Origin: Clostridia bacterium
GTDB taxonomy: Bacteria; Bacillota; Clostridia; Acetivibrionales; DSM-2933
Length of the DNA stretch: 64,000 nt
NCBI GenBank assembly: GCA_026416815.1
Contig: JAOAEJ010000004.1
Coordinates: 1-64,000, forward strand
Direction: 5' to 3'
Below the pieces are notes generated by a model that saw only the letters and a program-made list of their open reading frames with translations, did not search any database and was not told where the DNA came from. Below are positions 26,972-34,847 of this stretch, in pieces (positions within the stretch are counted from its first letter, which is position 1; every line of letters starts with the position of its first letter). Position numbers and translations under genes: made by a program.

Positions 26972-27967
26972 ATCGATACAATAAAGCAGTTAAAAAGAGT
27001 TGGTACCCATGACGGCAAGTTTCATGCCGATGAGGTAATGGCAACTGCAATCCTTAAGGAGATATTTGATATAGAGCTTGTAAGGACTAGAGATCTTGAG
27101 GTTCTTAGCAAACTGGATATAGTATATGATGTGGGAGATGGAGAATTCGACCATCACCAGAATGAAAAGGAATACCGTGAGACTGGAACACCTTATGCTG
27201 CTTGTGGGCTGATTTGGAGAAAATTCGGGAGGGATGTCCTCAAATTCAGAGAGCCATCATCGCCGGAGGAGGAGATTGAGGAAGTTTTTCAATCCATCGA
27301 TGCTGCCCTAATTGAGGGGATTGACGCGTCGGATAACGGTCTTAAGACATACCGGACTATTATACCGACACCCAATATATCGTCTATTATTGCAGGATTT
27401 AATCCTCCTTGGCATAGCGATATATCGGAAGATGAGGCTTTTAATGAGGCAGTTGAGGTTGCAACGGCTACCCTTAAGAATACAATCAATCAGCATATTT
27501 CAGATATTAAGGCAAGGGCTTTTGTGATAGAAGCATACAATAATCGCATCAGGCCGGAGTTGGTTATACTGGAGAGGAATTATCCGTGGGCGCATACCTT
27601 AGCGGATATTGATACTGAAAACGAAGTGTTATTTGTTATCTACCCGAGGGGAGAAGAATATTTGATACAGACGGTAAGAGGAAACAATGGGGCTTATTTT
27701 GGTGATAGAAAAAAGCTTCCTTTATCCTGGGCCGGTAAAAGGGATGGAGAGCTTTGTGCGATAATTGGTATAGATGACGCAGTATTTTGCCATTCTGCCA
27801 GATTTATTGCAGGGGCTAAGTCGATGGAAAGTATATTAAAAATGGCCCACCTGGCGATTGCTGAGCCGGAAGAGGTAGTGGAATTACCGGAAGATGTGGC
27901 AGTACATGGGTTTATGGCAGCCATAAAAAAGCTGTTGTTGAGCAAGAAGGTAGTAATAAGGCGGTAG
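26972..27967 (+). CDS. MYG1/UPF0160 family metal-dependent phosphoesterase (non-canonical start)
   Basis: About 331 residues if started at ATC 26972. The family motif G-T-H-D-G-K-F-H-A-D-E-V lies at 27002-27037, upstream of the first in-frame ATG (27038), so that ATG cannot be the start of a functional protein. The catalytic D-H-H-Q (F-D-H-H-Q-N-E) follows at about residues 59-65. The frame is closed by a stop at 26951. Between the stop and the motif there is no ATG, GTG, TTG or CTG; ATC 26972 sits five bases after AAGGTG and is the best candidate. MYG1 proteins are DHH-like nucleases or phosphoesterases. Confidence 0.8.
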   Translation: MDTIKQLKRVGTHDGKFHADEVMATAILKEIFDIELVRTRDLEVLSKLDIVYDVGDGEFDHHQNEKEYRETGTPYAACGLIWRKFGRDVLKFREPSSPEEEIEEVFQSIDAALIEGIDASDNGLKTYRTIIPTPNISSIIAGFNPPWHSDISEDEAFNEAVEVATATLKNTINQHISDIKARAFVIEAYNNRIRPELVILERNYPWAHTLADIDTENEVLFVIYPRGEEYLIQTVRGNNGAYFGDRKKLPLSWAGKRDGELCAIIGIDDAVFCHSARFIAGAKSMESILKMAHLAIAEPEEVVELPEDVAVHGFMAAIKKLLLSKKVVIRR

Positions 27968-27983
27968 AATTTTTATCCTATAG

Positions 27984-28036
27984 GTAAAAAAAACAAACTG
28001 GGATTGGGCGTCAAAGCTAATCTCAGTTTGTTTTTT
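27984..28036 (+). terminator. Terminator of the MYG1-family gene
   Basis: AAAACAAACTGGGATT pairs with AATCTCAGTTTGTTTT around a 13-base loop, followed by a T-run. Confidence 0.85.
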
Positions 28037-28208
28037 TACGGATTTTTATTGCATGCTGGAATTATGCCATCAAAAGTTTGGAAGGTTAAGGACTACAAAC
28101 CCAGCAATTTTTTTTGTTATGGAATAATTTACAATTACCTAATGGTATTTTAATGCGTGGTTAATATGGAATTGGAAAAATGTAGGCAAATATAAATAGA
28201 GAGGTGAG

Positions 28209-28423
28209 GTTTCTGAAAGTATTCAAACTACGATAGAATCAAAAGTAGATAATGGCCCAACTTCCTGATATCTACCACAAGAGATTTCATAGACAGCTCT
28301 ATAATTCAAACGGAATATTATAGGGCAAAGGAAGTGATCTATAACGTCAATAAGAGTTTATTGAGATGTTGTTTTAATAGCTTACATAAACAAGGGTTTT
28401 GTGGAACGTTAAAATCTAAGTAG
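28209..28423 (+). pseudogene. Possible frameshifted small gene
   Basis: After GAGGTGAGG (28201-28209) a frame reads V-S-E-S-I-Q-T-T-I-E-S-K-V-D-N-G-P-T-S and stops at 28266. A second frame, open from about 28253 to 28423, continues with T-T-R-D-F-I-D-S-S-I-I-Q-T-E-Y-Y-R-A-K-E-V. Joined, they give about 70 residues. No known family, and no canonical start codon. It could be chance. Confidence 0.25.
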
Positions 28424-28439
28424 AAGTTTAAGTAATTTT

Positions 28440-28475
28440 AAGGGGCAAGCGCCACATACTAGGCGCTTGCCCCTT
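28440..28475. terminator. Strong GC-rich hairpin in the 27968-28744 gap
   Basis: AAGGGGCAAGCGCC (28440-28453) pairs perfectly with GGCGCTTGCCCCTT (28462-28475). No T-run on the plus strand. The rest of the gap is AT-rich apart from the promoter at 28550. Confidence 0.6.
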
Positions 28476-28549
28476 AGCCATATTATACAATAGTCATTAT
28501 GTTAACAATTGTTGACTATAAAAGATAGTCCTCCTATATGTACATAATA

Positions 28550-28558
28550 TGTTATAAT
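28550..28558 (+). promoter_or_regulatory. Extended -10 promoter of the five-gene operon
   Basis: TGTTATAAT is an extended -10 (TG-N-TATAAT); the -35 region is poor. This leaves a leader of about 180 bases before the first gene. An imperfect palindrome, ATATGTACATAATAT, overlaps the upstream side and could bind a regulator. Confidence 0.5.
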
Positions 28559-28744
28559 ATAACTGGTATAAGACTATTTACTAAAAACAGGTTGTGCTAG
28601 TGTCGAAAAAGAAAAGATGCAGTGGGGATCATAATACCAACGTCAATAATACTCCAGTATCTATAATTATTATGCAAACTTATAATACGATGTGTTTTTC
28701 AAAGTACAAAACTACAATATAAATAAAGCGAAAGGCGGGTTTTT

Positions 28745-30259
28745 ATGGATGTAAGAAAGCTATTAGCTAGAGGTGCTCAGTTTTATGCTGCACGTGAGGC
28801 CATAATTGATGGGGAGCGCAGGATATCATTCTTTGAAGCATGGGACAGGGGCATACGCTTTGCCAATGGGTTACTGTCCTTGGGATTAAAACCTCAGGAC
28901 AGGGTTGGGGTATTGGAAGATAACTGTCTGGAGTCATCGGATGCTTATATTGGTCTTGCTATTGCCAATATGGTACGGGTACCTCTTTATGCAGGAAGCA
29001 GTTTTGAGGTTCATTCACATATGTTGGGGCAGACAAGCTGCTGTGCACTTGTAGCCAGCTCCAATCACATAGAAGAAGTGGCAGGAATACAAAATAAGCT
29101 GAGTGGGCTTGAACATATTATTGTTCGGGATGAAGGCTATGAAGAGTGGTTATTTTCCCAATGTAATGAACTCCCCGAAATTAGTGTAGAAACCGAGGAC
29201 TTGTTTATTATTCGTCACTCGGGTGGAACTTCAGGTTTACCAAAGGGAATAGGGATAACACATAGGAGATGGATAATCAGTATGCGGGATTGGTTTTTCC
29301 GATTACCGTCCATTATACCTGGTGACGCTTTTCTCCATGTGAGCCCGATGTCCCACGCATCCGGATATATGTTTTTACCGGTGTGGGCTGCGGGCGGGCG
29401 TAATATCATGCTTCCCTCGTTTGAACCTACAAAGTGTTTAGAAGTAATGGAACGAGAAGATGTAGCTTATATATTCGTAGCCCCCTCTGAATTGAATAGG
29501 CTTATACACTTTGCTTCATCAAAAACTCCTAATGATTGGCCGCATTTGAAAGCTATGATGAGTGGAGGAGCTCCTATCCCTAGTAAAGTCCTTCAGGGTA
29601 TCAGGAATGTTTTTGGTGATGTTCTTTATCAATCTTACGGTCAAACAGAAGTTGGGATTGTTTCTATAGGAAGCCCTTGGCAATGGAGTATGGAGGACTT
29701 TGACGGCTCATACCCTGCTCGGGCATGCGGTACACCCTTAAATTTTGTAGATATTAAAATAATGGATGAAGTGCGAGTGCAAGCAGCAGGTCAGGCGGGT
29801 GAGATAGTTGTTCGTACCGATGGTATGATGGATAATTACTGGGGTGACGAAAATAAAGACTGTAATTTACATGAAGAAAAATGGATATACACTGGAGATA
29901 TGGGTAGGTTGGATAAAAATGGTTTCCTATATATTCTTGGACGGAAAGAAGATGTAATAACTAGTGGCGGGAACAAGATATATCCTCTCGAACTCGAGAA
30001 CATTATCTGTTCACAAACTGAGGTGCTGGAAGCGGCTGTAGTTGGAGTTCCTCATAATGAATTGGGGGAAGTAGTACTGGCTTATTGCGTAGTAAAAGAG
30101 AATTCTTCTCTTAAGGAGGAGGAAATCAAATCAATTTGTCGGGAAAAAGTAGACTTCGATAATGTGCCTCTCTATGTGAAAATAACAACAGAAAGTCTGC
30201 CAAAAAATAATATAGGTAAAGTTATCCGTAAGTCACTACAGACTTTAAGCTATACATAA
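28745..30259 (+). CDS. Class I adenylate-forming enzyme (acyl-CoA ligase-like)
   Basis: 504 residues. The AMP-binding P-loop is H-S-G-G-T-S-G-L-P-K-G (~158-168), a slight variant of S-S-G-T-T-G-x-P-K-G. A5 Y-G-Q-T-E and A7/A8 Y-T-G-D-M-G-R-L-D-K-N-G-F-L-Y-I-L-G-R-K-E-D follow, and the catalytic Lys is in P-K-N-N-I-G-K near the end. It would activate a carboxylic acid to an acyl-adenylate and usually to a CoA thioester. No carrier-protein domain is attached. First gene of an operon with a sugar-phosphate isomerase, aldolase, phosphatase and SDR, unusual partners for a fatty-acid ligase. Confidence 0.85.
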   Translation: MDVRKLLARGAQFYAAREAIIDGERRISFFEAWDRGIRFANGLLSLGLKPQDRVGVLEDNCLESSDAYIGLAIANMVRVPLYAGSSFEVHSHMLGQTSCCALVASSNHIEEVAGIQNKLSGLEHIIVRDEGYEEWLFSQCNELPEISVETEDLFIIRHSGGTSGLPKGIGITHRRWIISMRDWFFRLPSIIPGDAFLHVSPMSHASGYMFLPVWAAGGRNIMLPSFEPTKCLEVMEREDVAYIFVAPSELNRLIHFASSKTPNDWPHLKAMMSGGAPIPSKVLQGIRNVFGDVLYQSYGQTEVGIVSIGSPWQWSMEDFDGSYPARACGTPLNFVDIKIMDEVRVQAAGQAGEIVVRTDGMMDNYWGDENKDCNLHEEKWIYTGDMGRLDKNGFLYILGRKEDVITSGGNKIYPLELENIICSQTEVLEAAVVGVPHNELGEVVLAYCVVKENSSLKEEEIKSICREKVDFDNVPLYVKITTESLPKNNIGKVIRKSLQTLSYT

Positions 30260-30299
30260 TGCAATTGTAATAAGTCCACTATAGGGAGGTAAAAGGGAA

Positions 30300-30776
30300 A
30301 TGAAATTAGCAATTGCTTCAGATTTGTCTGGGTTCCCCCTGAAAGAGTACGTGTTCAACCATCTTTGCGAAAATCATAAGGAAATTGAATTGCTGGATTT
30401 TGGTATAGAATCTCCCGATGAGCCAAAGCCGTTTTATGAGCAAGCTGGAAAGGTTGCTCAGGCAATACAGAGGGGAGAGGCACAGTTGGGTATACTTGTC
30501 TGTGGAACAGGACAGGGTATGACTATAGCTGCCAATAAATATAAGGGTATTTACGCAGGGCTTGTTACTGATCCGCTTTCTGCGGAGAGGGCTAAATCAA
30601 TAAACAATGCCAATGTCATTACTATGGGATGTTGGATTACAGCTCCCGTAATGGCGGCTCAAATCGTGGACAGATGGCTCTCTGGAAGTTTCACAGAAAA
30701 TATGGATTCGAAAAGGGACTTTATAATTGAAGCATTCAGACAAGTTCAGAAAATTGAAAACGATCAATTTAAATAA
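30300..30776 (+). CDS. RpiB/LacAB family sugar-phosphate isomerase
   Basis: 158 residues. The catalytic region L-V-C-G-T-G-Q-G-M-T-I-A-A-N-K contains the active-site Cys and anion-binding loop of ribose-5-phosphate isomerase B/galactose-6-phosphate isomerase. The first loop reads A-S-D-L-S-G-F-P-L-K where most family members have A-x-D-H-A-G, so the His is lost, suggesting a changed substrate. GGGAGG precedes ATG 30300. Its neighbour, a class II aldolase, could act on its ketose-phosphate product. Confidence 0.85.
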   Translation: MKLAIASDLSGFPLKEYVFNHLCENHKEIELLDFGIESPDEPKPFYEQAGKVAQAIQRGEAQLGILVCGTGQGMTIAANKYKGIYAGLVTDPLSAERAKSINNANVITMGCWITAPVMAAQIVDRWLSGSFTENMDSKRDFIIEAFRQVQKIENDQFK

Positions 30777-30809
30777 ATACATAACAATTTTGTTCAACTG
30801 GAGGTTATA

Positions 30810-31685
30810 ATGGAAGCATCTGTTGTTAAATTAAAGGAAGCAGCAGCCTTTCTGAATAAAAAAGGATTTTTGCTGCCTGGATCTTCAAGCGGTAATATAA
30901 GCGTGAGAAACCCTAATAATCCGGAGGGTATGATTATCACTTTGTCTGGAGAAAGTTTAGATTTTCTAAAGGAAGGTACCAAAAGCTTTTGTGAAGTTCC
31001 ATTATCAAATCGAGGGTATGAGGAACACGATTCTCAGTCTGTTGATTGGTCAAAATGGGATTTTAAAGTCCATGGACTGGACAGAGAAGCAAAAAGCATG
31101 TTGATTCCGGGAAAAACGTATACAATGAACTCCATGTCTGAAACAAAACAAGGGAAGCCTTCTTATGAGACCTGTCTTCATTTAGGAGTTTATGAAAACA
31201 TAAGGGGCGCAAATGCTGTTGTTCATTTGCATTCTCCCAATTCCACCAATTTCGCTTGTTTAAAACCCGAAATAATAATGCAACTTCGTAAGAACTGTGA
31301 AGCTTCGTTTCCTGACAAGGATAAGACTAATATCGTACCTTATATTAACGTGGCTAGAATTGCAAAATGCGGTCCCATTCTGTGGTGTCCACATTTTCCA
31401 GCAGCAAGTAATGAGCTTCATGAATACGTATGGAGAGCTTTAAAAATTAATGAATGCATAGCTATAATCTTACAGAATCATGGAGTGCTTACTATAGGGG
31501 TGACCATCATGGAAGCAGCTATGGTTGCAGCTGAGGTTGAACAGGAACTGGGGATTATCCTTGATACACTGCGTCTTTCCGGTGGGAGATTAGATTGTCT
31601 TAACTATATTGAAGCTCAAGATGTTGAATGGTATTGGAAAAACATTTCTAAAGGTAACCCGTGGGAAAAGCTGCATTCCAAATAA
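30810..31685 (+). CDS. Class II aldolase/adducin family protein
   Basis: 291 residues. Zinc ligands appear as V-V-H-L-H-S-P and L-Q-N-H-G-V-L; the catalytic acid Glu is in S-Y-E-T-C-L-H. The N-terminus has S-S-G-N-I-S-V-R. Family members cleave or epimerise sugar phosphates (fuculose-, rhamnulose-, ribulose-phosphate). It has a longer insert between residues ~60 and 105 than fuculose aldolases. It sits 33 bases after the isomerase gene and is likely the carbon-carbon lyase or synthase of the pathway. Confidence 0.85.
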   Translation: MEASVVKLKEAAAFLNKKGFLLPGSSSGNISVRNPNNPEGMIITLSGESLDFLKEGTKSFCEVPLSNRGYEEHDSQSVDWSKWDFKVHGLDREAKSMLIPGKTYTMNSMSETKQGKPSYETCLHLGVYENIRGANAVVHLHSPNSTNFACLKPEIIMQLRKNCEASFPDKDKTNIVPYINVARIAKCGPILWCPHFPAASNELHEYVWRALKINECIAIILQNHGVLTIGVTIMEAAMVAAEVEQELGIILDTLRLSGGRLDCLNYIEAQDVEWYWKNISKGNPWEKLHSK

Positions 31686-31704
31686 GCCAATAGAGGAAAC
31701 TACT

Positions 31705-32442
31705 ATGAAAAAAGTATTTTATAATAATAAAGTAATTGAAACATTTGTTTTTGATTTGGATGGTACTGCTTTCGGATATAATGATTGTGTTGCTTCGATC
31801 AATTCCGAAGGAAAGGTTTTAGAGTACATATGTAACCGGTTTACTCATGTAAGTATACAGGATATTTATCAAATTTCCCAAGCGTGTATGGATGTTGACA
31901 GGAAAAAGTGGTTTATGGGTATCTTGAAACAAATCATAATGGATTATCCAAAGACTAGCCCTGAGTTTGATATTGATTCTTTTGCAGATGATTTGGAATC
32001 ACTATACTGGGTAACATTTACTCAATTGAATATACCGTATTTTGATTTTATTTATTTCATCGAGAAAATCAGATCTTTCTGCAAGATTGCCATAATAACC
32101 GACGGGTATATTAGAAATCAGAAAATCAAGATATTTTCAAGCGGACTACACAAATACTTTGATTTCAATAATATTGTATACTCAGATGAAATTAATTCAA
32201 AAAAACCATCGCGCGAAATATTTGACTATGCTCAGAAAAAGATTGGGTACGATCCCAAAACTACTGCATATATTGGTGACTTACTGGGAAAAGACATTGT
32301 TGGGGCAAATAATGCAGGGCTTTTATCAGTATTTCTTAAACGAGGTACAAATATTTCTGATATTCCCAAAAACCAGAACCAAGAGCCACATATAACTATA
32401 TCAAATTACTATGAACTTCTTAATTTACTTGAAATAATGTAA
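31705..32442 (+). CDS. HAD superfamily hydrolase (phosphatase)
   Basis: 245 residues from ATG 31705, which has AGAGG upstream; a frame extension to 31609 overlaps the aldolase and is not used. Motif I is V-F-D-L-D-G-T, motif II I-I-T-D-G, motif III K-K-P-S-R-E-I-F, motif IV Y-I-G-D-L-L-G-K-D. A helical cap lies between motifs I and II. It probably dephosphorylates a small sugar phosphate produced by the aldolase/isomerase pair. Confidence 0.88.
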   Translation: MKKVFYNNKVIETFVFDLDGTAFGYNDCVASINSEGKVLEYICNRFTHVSIQDIYQISQACMDVDRKKWFMGILKQIIMDYPKTSPEFDIDSFADDLESLYWVTFTQLNIPYFDFIYFIEKIRSFCKIAIITDGYIRNQKIKIFSSGLHKYFDFNNIVYSDEINSKKPSREIFDYAQKKIGYDPKTTAYIGDLLGKDIVGANNAGLLSVFLKRGTNISDIPKNQNQEPHITISNYYELLNLLEIM

Positions 32443-32454
32443 GGGGTGAAAGGT

Positions 32455-33174
32455 ATGGAAGCAAAACAAATTACGGGAAAGAATGTATTTGTAACAGGAT
32501 GTAGTAAAGGGATTGGACTGGCAATTGTAAAAAAGTTTTTAGGTGAAGGATACACCGTATACGGTTGTGACCTTCATGAACCGGACCTTGATAGGAAAAA
32601 TAATTTTGTTTTTTTAAATTGCGATATCAGTGATCATGATCAGGTAAAACAGCTGTACCATAATTTCCTTGAAAAAAATATCAAATTTCACTCTATTATA
32701 AATAATGCCGGAATCAACCTGAACGCTTCTATTGAAGATATTTCATATGAAGACTGGGATCGAGTATTAAAGACAAATGTTTACGGTCCGTTTAATGTTA
32801 CACGTTACATGCATTTGCTATTAGATACATGCAGCCCGTCAATCGTCAATATCGGTTCGGATCAAAGCTTTATTGCCAAAAAAAACAGAGTAGCTTATTG
32901 TACATCAAAGGGAGCTATCTTGCAGTTTTCACGTTCTCTGGCAGTGGATCTGGCACATAAAGGCATTAGGGTCAATTGTGTATGCCCAGGCCCGATTGAT
33001 ACTCCGATGGCGAGGGAATTAATAAAAGACCAGGCTTTTGAAATAAAGCAGCCTATTCCTAGATTGGGAAAGCCTGAGGAAGTTGCAGATGTTGTGTTCT
33101 TTTTGTGCTCAGAAAGTGCAGCATACATTACCGGAACGTCTGTTATGGTGGATGGGGGATATACTGCTATGTAA
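32455..33174 (+). CDS. Short-chain dehydrogenase/reductase
   Basis: 239 residues. T-G-C-S-K-G-I-G cofactor loop, N-N-A-G, catalytic Ser in N-I-G-S-D and Tyr/Lys as Y-C-T-S-K (~147-151); C-terminal I-T-G-T-S-V-M-V-D-G-G is typical of classical SDRs. D-L-H following the second strand suggests NAD preference. ATG 32455 has AAGGGGTG (32441-32448) upstream and is preferred over GTG 32446. Last gene of the five-gene operon; it would oxidise or reduce the alcohol left after dephosphorylation. Confidence 0.9.
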   Translation: MEAKQITGKNVFVTGCSKGIGLAIVKKFLGEGYTVYGCDLHEPDLDRKNNFVFLNCDISDHDQVKQLYHNFLEKNIKFHSIINNAGINLNASIEDISYEDWDRVLKTNVYGPFNVTRYMHLLLDTCSPSIVNIGSDQSFIAKKNRVAYCTSKGAILQFSRSLAVDLAHKGIRVNCVCPGPIDTPMARELIKDQAFEIKQPIPRLGKPEEVADVVFFLCSESAAYITGTSVMVDGGYTAM

Positions 33175-33209
33175 TTCCATCCTTTAGAGAGCATAGATGT
33201 AGTGCAGAT

Positions 33210-33268
33210 GATAAAGGACTTTATACTATGAGTACCTGCATGTATATTAGCGGGTAATAATCAAAGAA
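33210..33268 (+). repeat. 58-59 bp direct repeat E, left copy
   Basis: Matches 37366-37423 with a single one-base indel. It begins 36 bases after the SDR stop and is followed by what looks like an old IS end (CTGTC-AAGTA-GACAG around 33278-33292). Confidence 0.85.
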
Positions 33269-33349
33269 CTGCCCCCTGTCAAGTAGACAGTGGAAATAAT
33301 TAAAAAATTGGAACTGTCAACAAAAACTAGACACAAAGTTAAGTGAATT

Positions 33350-34240
33350 TTATGAATTTAACTCTTCAAATTGGACAGGAGAAACATACCCAAGCGAAGA
33401 ATGCATTCTCTTTGTGTTATAATATAATTCAATATATTTAAAGATTTCTTGCTGAGCTTGTTCAGGTGTTTCGAAAGCAGTGTCCTGAATGAGCTCCCTT
33501 TTAATTGTCCTATAAAAAGATTCCATTAAGGCATTATCATACGGATTACCTTTTCTGCTGACACTTGATACCGCTCCATGCGTACGCTGTAAAATCTGAA
33601 AGTTACCGCTAGTGAACTGAGAGCCTTGATCTGTATGAACTATAAGGCCTTTATTCGGACGTTCTCTGCCATAAGCCTGCATAAATGCATCCATTACAAG
33701 GGTGTCCTTCATTTTCTTACCCATTGACCATCCAGGTACTTTGAGGGAATAAATATCAAGAAATACGGTCAAATATAATAGACCTTTTTTGGTAGGCACA
33801 TATGTAATATCTCCAACCCAAATCGTGTTCTTATCATCAGTTTGAAATGATTGATTTAGTAAGTTAGGTCTTTCTATTGAAGATGATTCCTGATTATAAT
33901 GCTTGTACCGGTATCGTGTACCCTTTGGGAGCAACTTCATATTTCTCATCAATTTAGAAATACGTTTACGGTTTGCTTTGATACCTTTTTGTTCAAGAAC
34001 CTTTGAAATTCTTATAGAACCATATCTACCTATGTGCTCTTCGAATATCTTTCTTATTTCTGTACTTAAAACATCATTTTCAAGCATTCGCTTAGATGGC
34101 TTCCTGTTTAGGTATTCATAGAAACCAGAACGTGAAATGTTTAATGTTTTACAGGCCTTCTTGATATTATATTTGCTCTGGTTTTCATTAAGATATTGAA
34201 ATCTTATACATTCTTTTTCTTCAAGAAGGCCCGGAATTTT
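33350..34240 (-). CDS. IS3-family transposase OrfB (rve integrase core), expressed by -1 frameshift
   Basis: The DDE triad is visible: W-V-G-D-I-T-Y, V-H-T-D-Q-G-S-Q-F and N-A-L-M-E-S-F. An N-terminal HTH_21 domain precedes it. The first ATG in the frame is at 34087, but the frame is open upstream to the A-AAA-AAA slippery run inside orfA (near 34240), giving residues such as N-I-S-R-S-G-F-Y-E-Y-L that are conserved in IS3 OrfB. The functional product is therefore probably an OrfAB fusion. Coordinates show the open frame, not an independent start. Confidence 0.85.
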   Translation of the reverse strand, partial: KIPGLLEEKECIRFQYLNENQSKYNIKKACKTLNISRSGFYEYLNRKPSKRMLENDVLSTEIRKIFEEHIGRYGSIRISKVLEQKGIKANRKRISKLMRNMKLLPKGTRYRYKHYNQESSSIERPNLLNQSFQTDDKNTIWVGDITYVPTKKGLLYLTVFLDIYSLKVPGWSMGKKMKDTLVMDAFMQAYGRERPNKGLIVHTDQGSQFTSGNFQILQRTHGAVSSVSRKGNPYDNALMESFYRTIKRELIQDTAFETPEQAQQEIFKYIELYYNTKRMHSSLGYVSPVQFEELNS

Positions 34241-34497
34241 TTTAGTAGTTCTAACTCTGCTCTAAGTTCTTCATTTTCCCGTTTGAACTTTTTAATTTCA
34301 TATTGAGAATTGTAAAGTGCGCTTCCATGGCCTGGAAACGCACTTTCTCCATACTCTTCAAATTCACTTATCCAGCGATACAGGCTATTGTAGTGGATAG
34401 ATAATTCCTTCGCAACTTCAGAAACGGACATAGTACCTTCCAAAACTAATTTTACTGCTGCCATCTTAAATTGACGATCATAACTTCTTCTACTCAT
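34204..34497 (-). CDS. IS3-family transposase OrfA
   Basis: 97 residues: a helix-turn-helix (K-M-A-A-V-K-L-V-L-E-G-x-M-S-V-S-E-V-A-K-E) followed by a leucine-zipper region (F-K-R-E-N-E-E-L-R-A-E-L-E-L-L-K-K), the usual OrfA architecture. A homopolymer of seven A in the zipper is the likely programmed frameshift site into OrfB. Confidence 0.9.
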   Translation of the reverse strand: MSRRSYDRQFKMAAVKLVLEGTMSVSEVAKELSIHYNSLYRWISEFEEYGESAFPGHGSALYNSQYEIKKFKRENEELRAELELLKKFRAFLKKKNV

Positions 34498-34544
34498 AAA
34501 CTGTCACCTTTTTCTCTTAACTTAGTGTCCAGTTTATCATACCA

Positions 34545-34847
34545 TATCCAATATATGGGGGTACTACAAAAGATAGTACTAACATAAATACAAAGGATGT
34601 GCTAGAATTCCAGCATAGGTTAAACCAATATATCCCGGGGTATACATTTAATGTATTAAACTTTTGTTATAATTTAATATAAGGGGGTAGTTATTATGAG
34701 AATAAAAAATTAGATATGGTTCAGCAATGAACAAATAATAATAGAGCAATGTAACTAATAACCCTAATAATGGTTTATGACAATTGGTTTCCATTGAGAT
34801 TAATTATTAATAAAATATGGTTTACGAAGGAAGGAAAGATTTTAACT
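34545..34847. other. Gap between the IS and the secreted repeat protein
   Basis: AT-rich. It contains AAAGATAGTACTAAC and a GGGGGTAG-ATG-like start (34683-34697) that opens only a few codons. It probably holds the promoter of the downstream gene; no clear boxes stand out. Confidence 0.4.

Larger units (their letters stand above)
33315..34544 (-). mobile_element. IS3-family insertion sequence (IS150-like), about 1230 bp
   Basis: Imperfect terminal inverted repeats of 29 bases are seen: left TGTCAACAAAAACTAGACAC-..., right (reverse) TGGTATGATAAACTGGACAC-..., both continuing into AAGTTAAG. Two overlapping frames encode orfA and orfB on the minus strand. A clear 3-bp target duplication is not visible (AAC left, TAT right). 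The element looks intact enough to be active. Confidence 0.85.
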
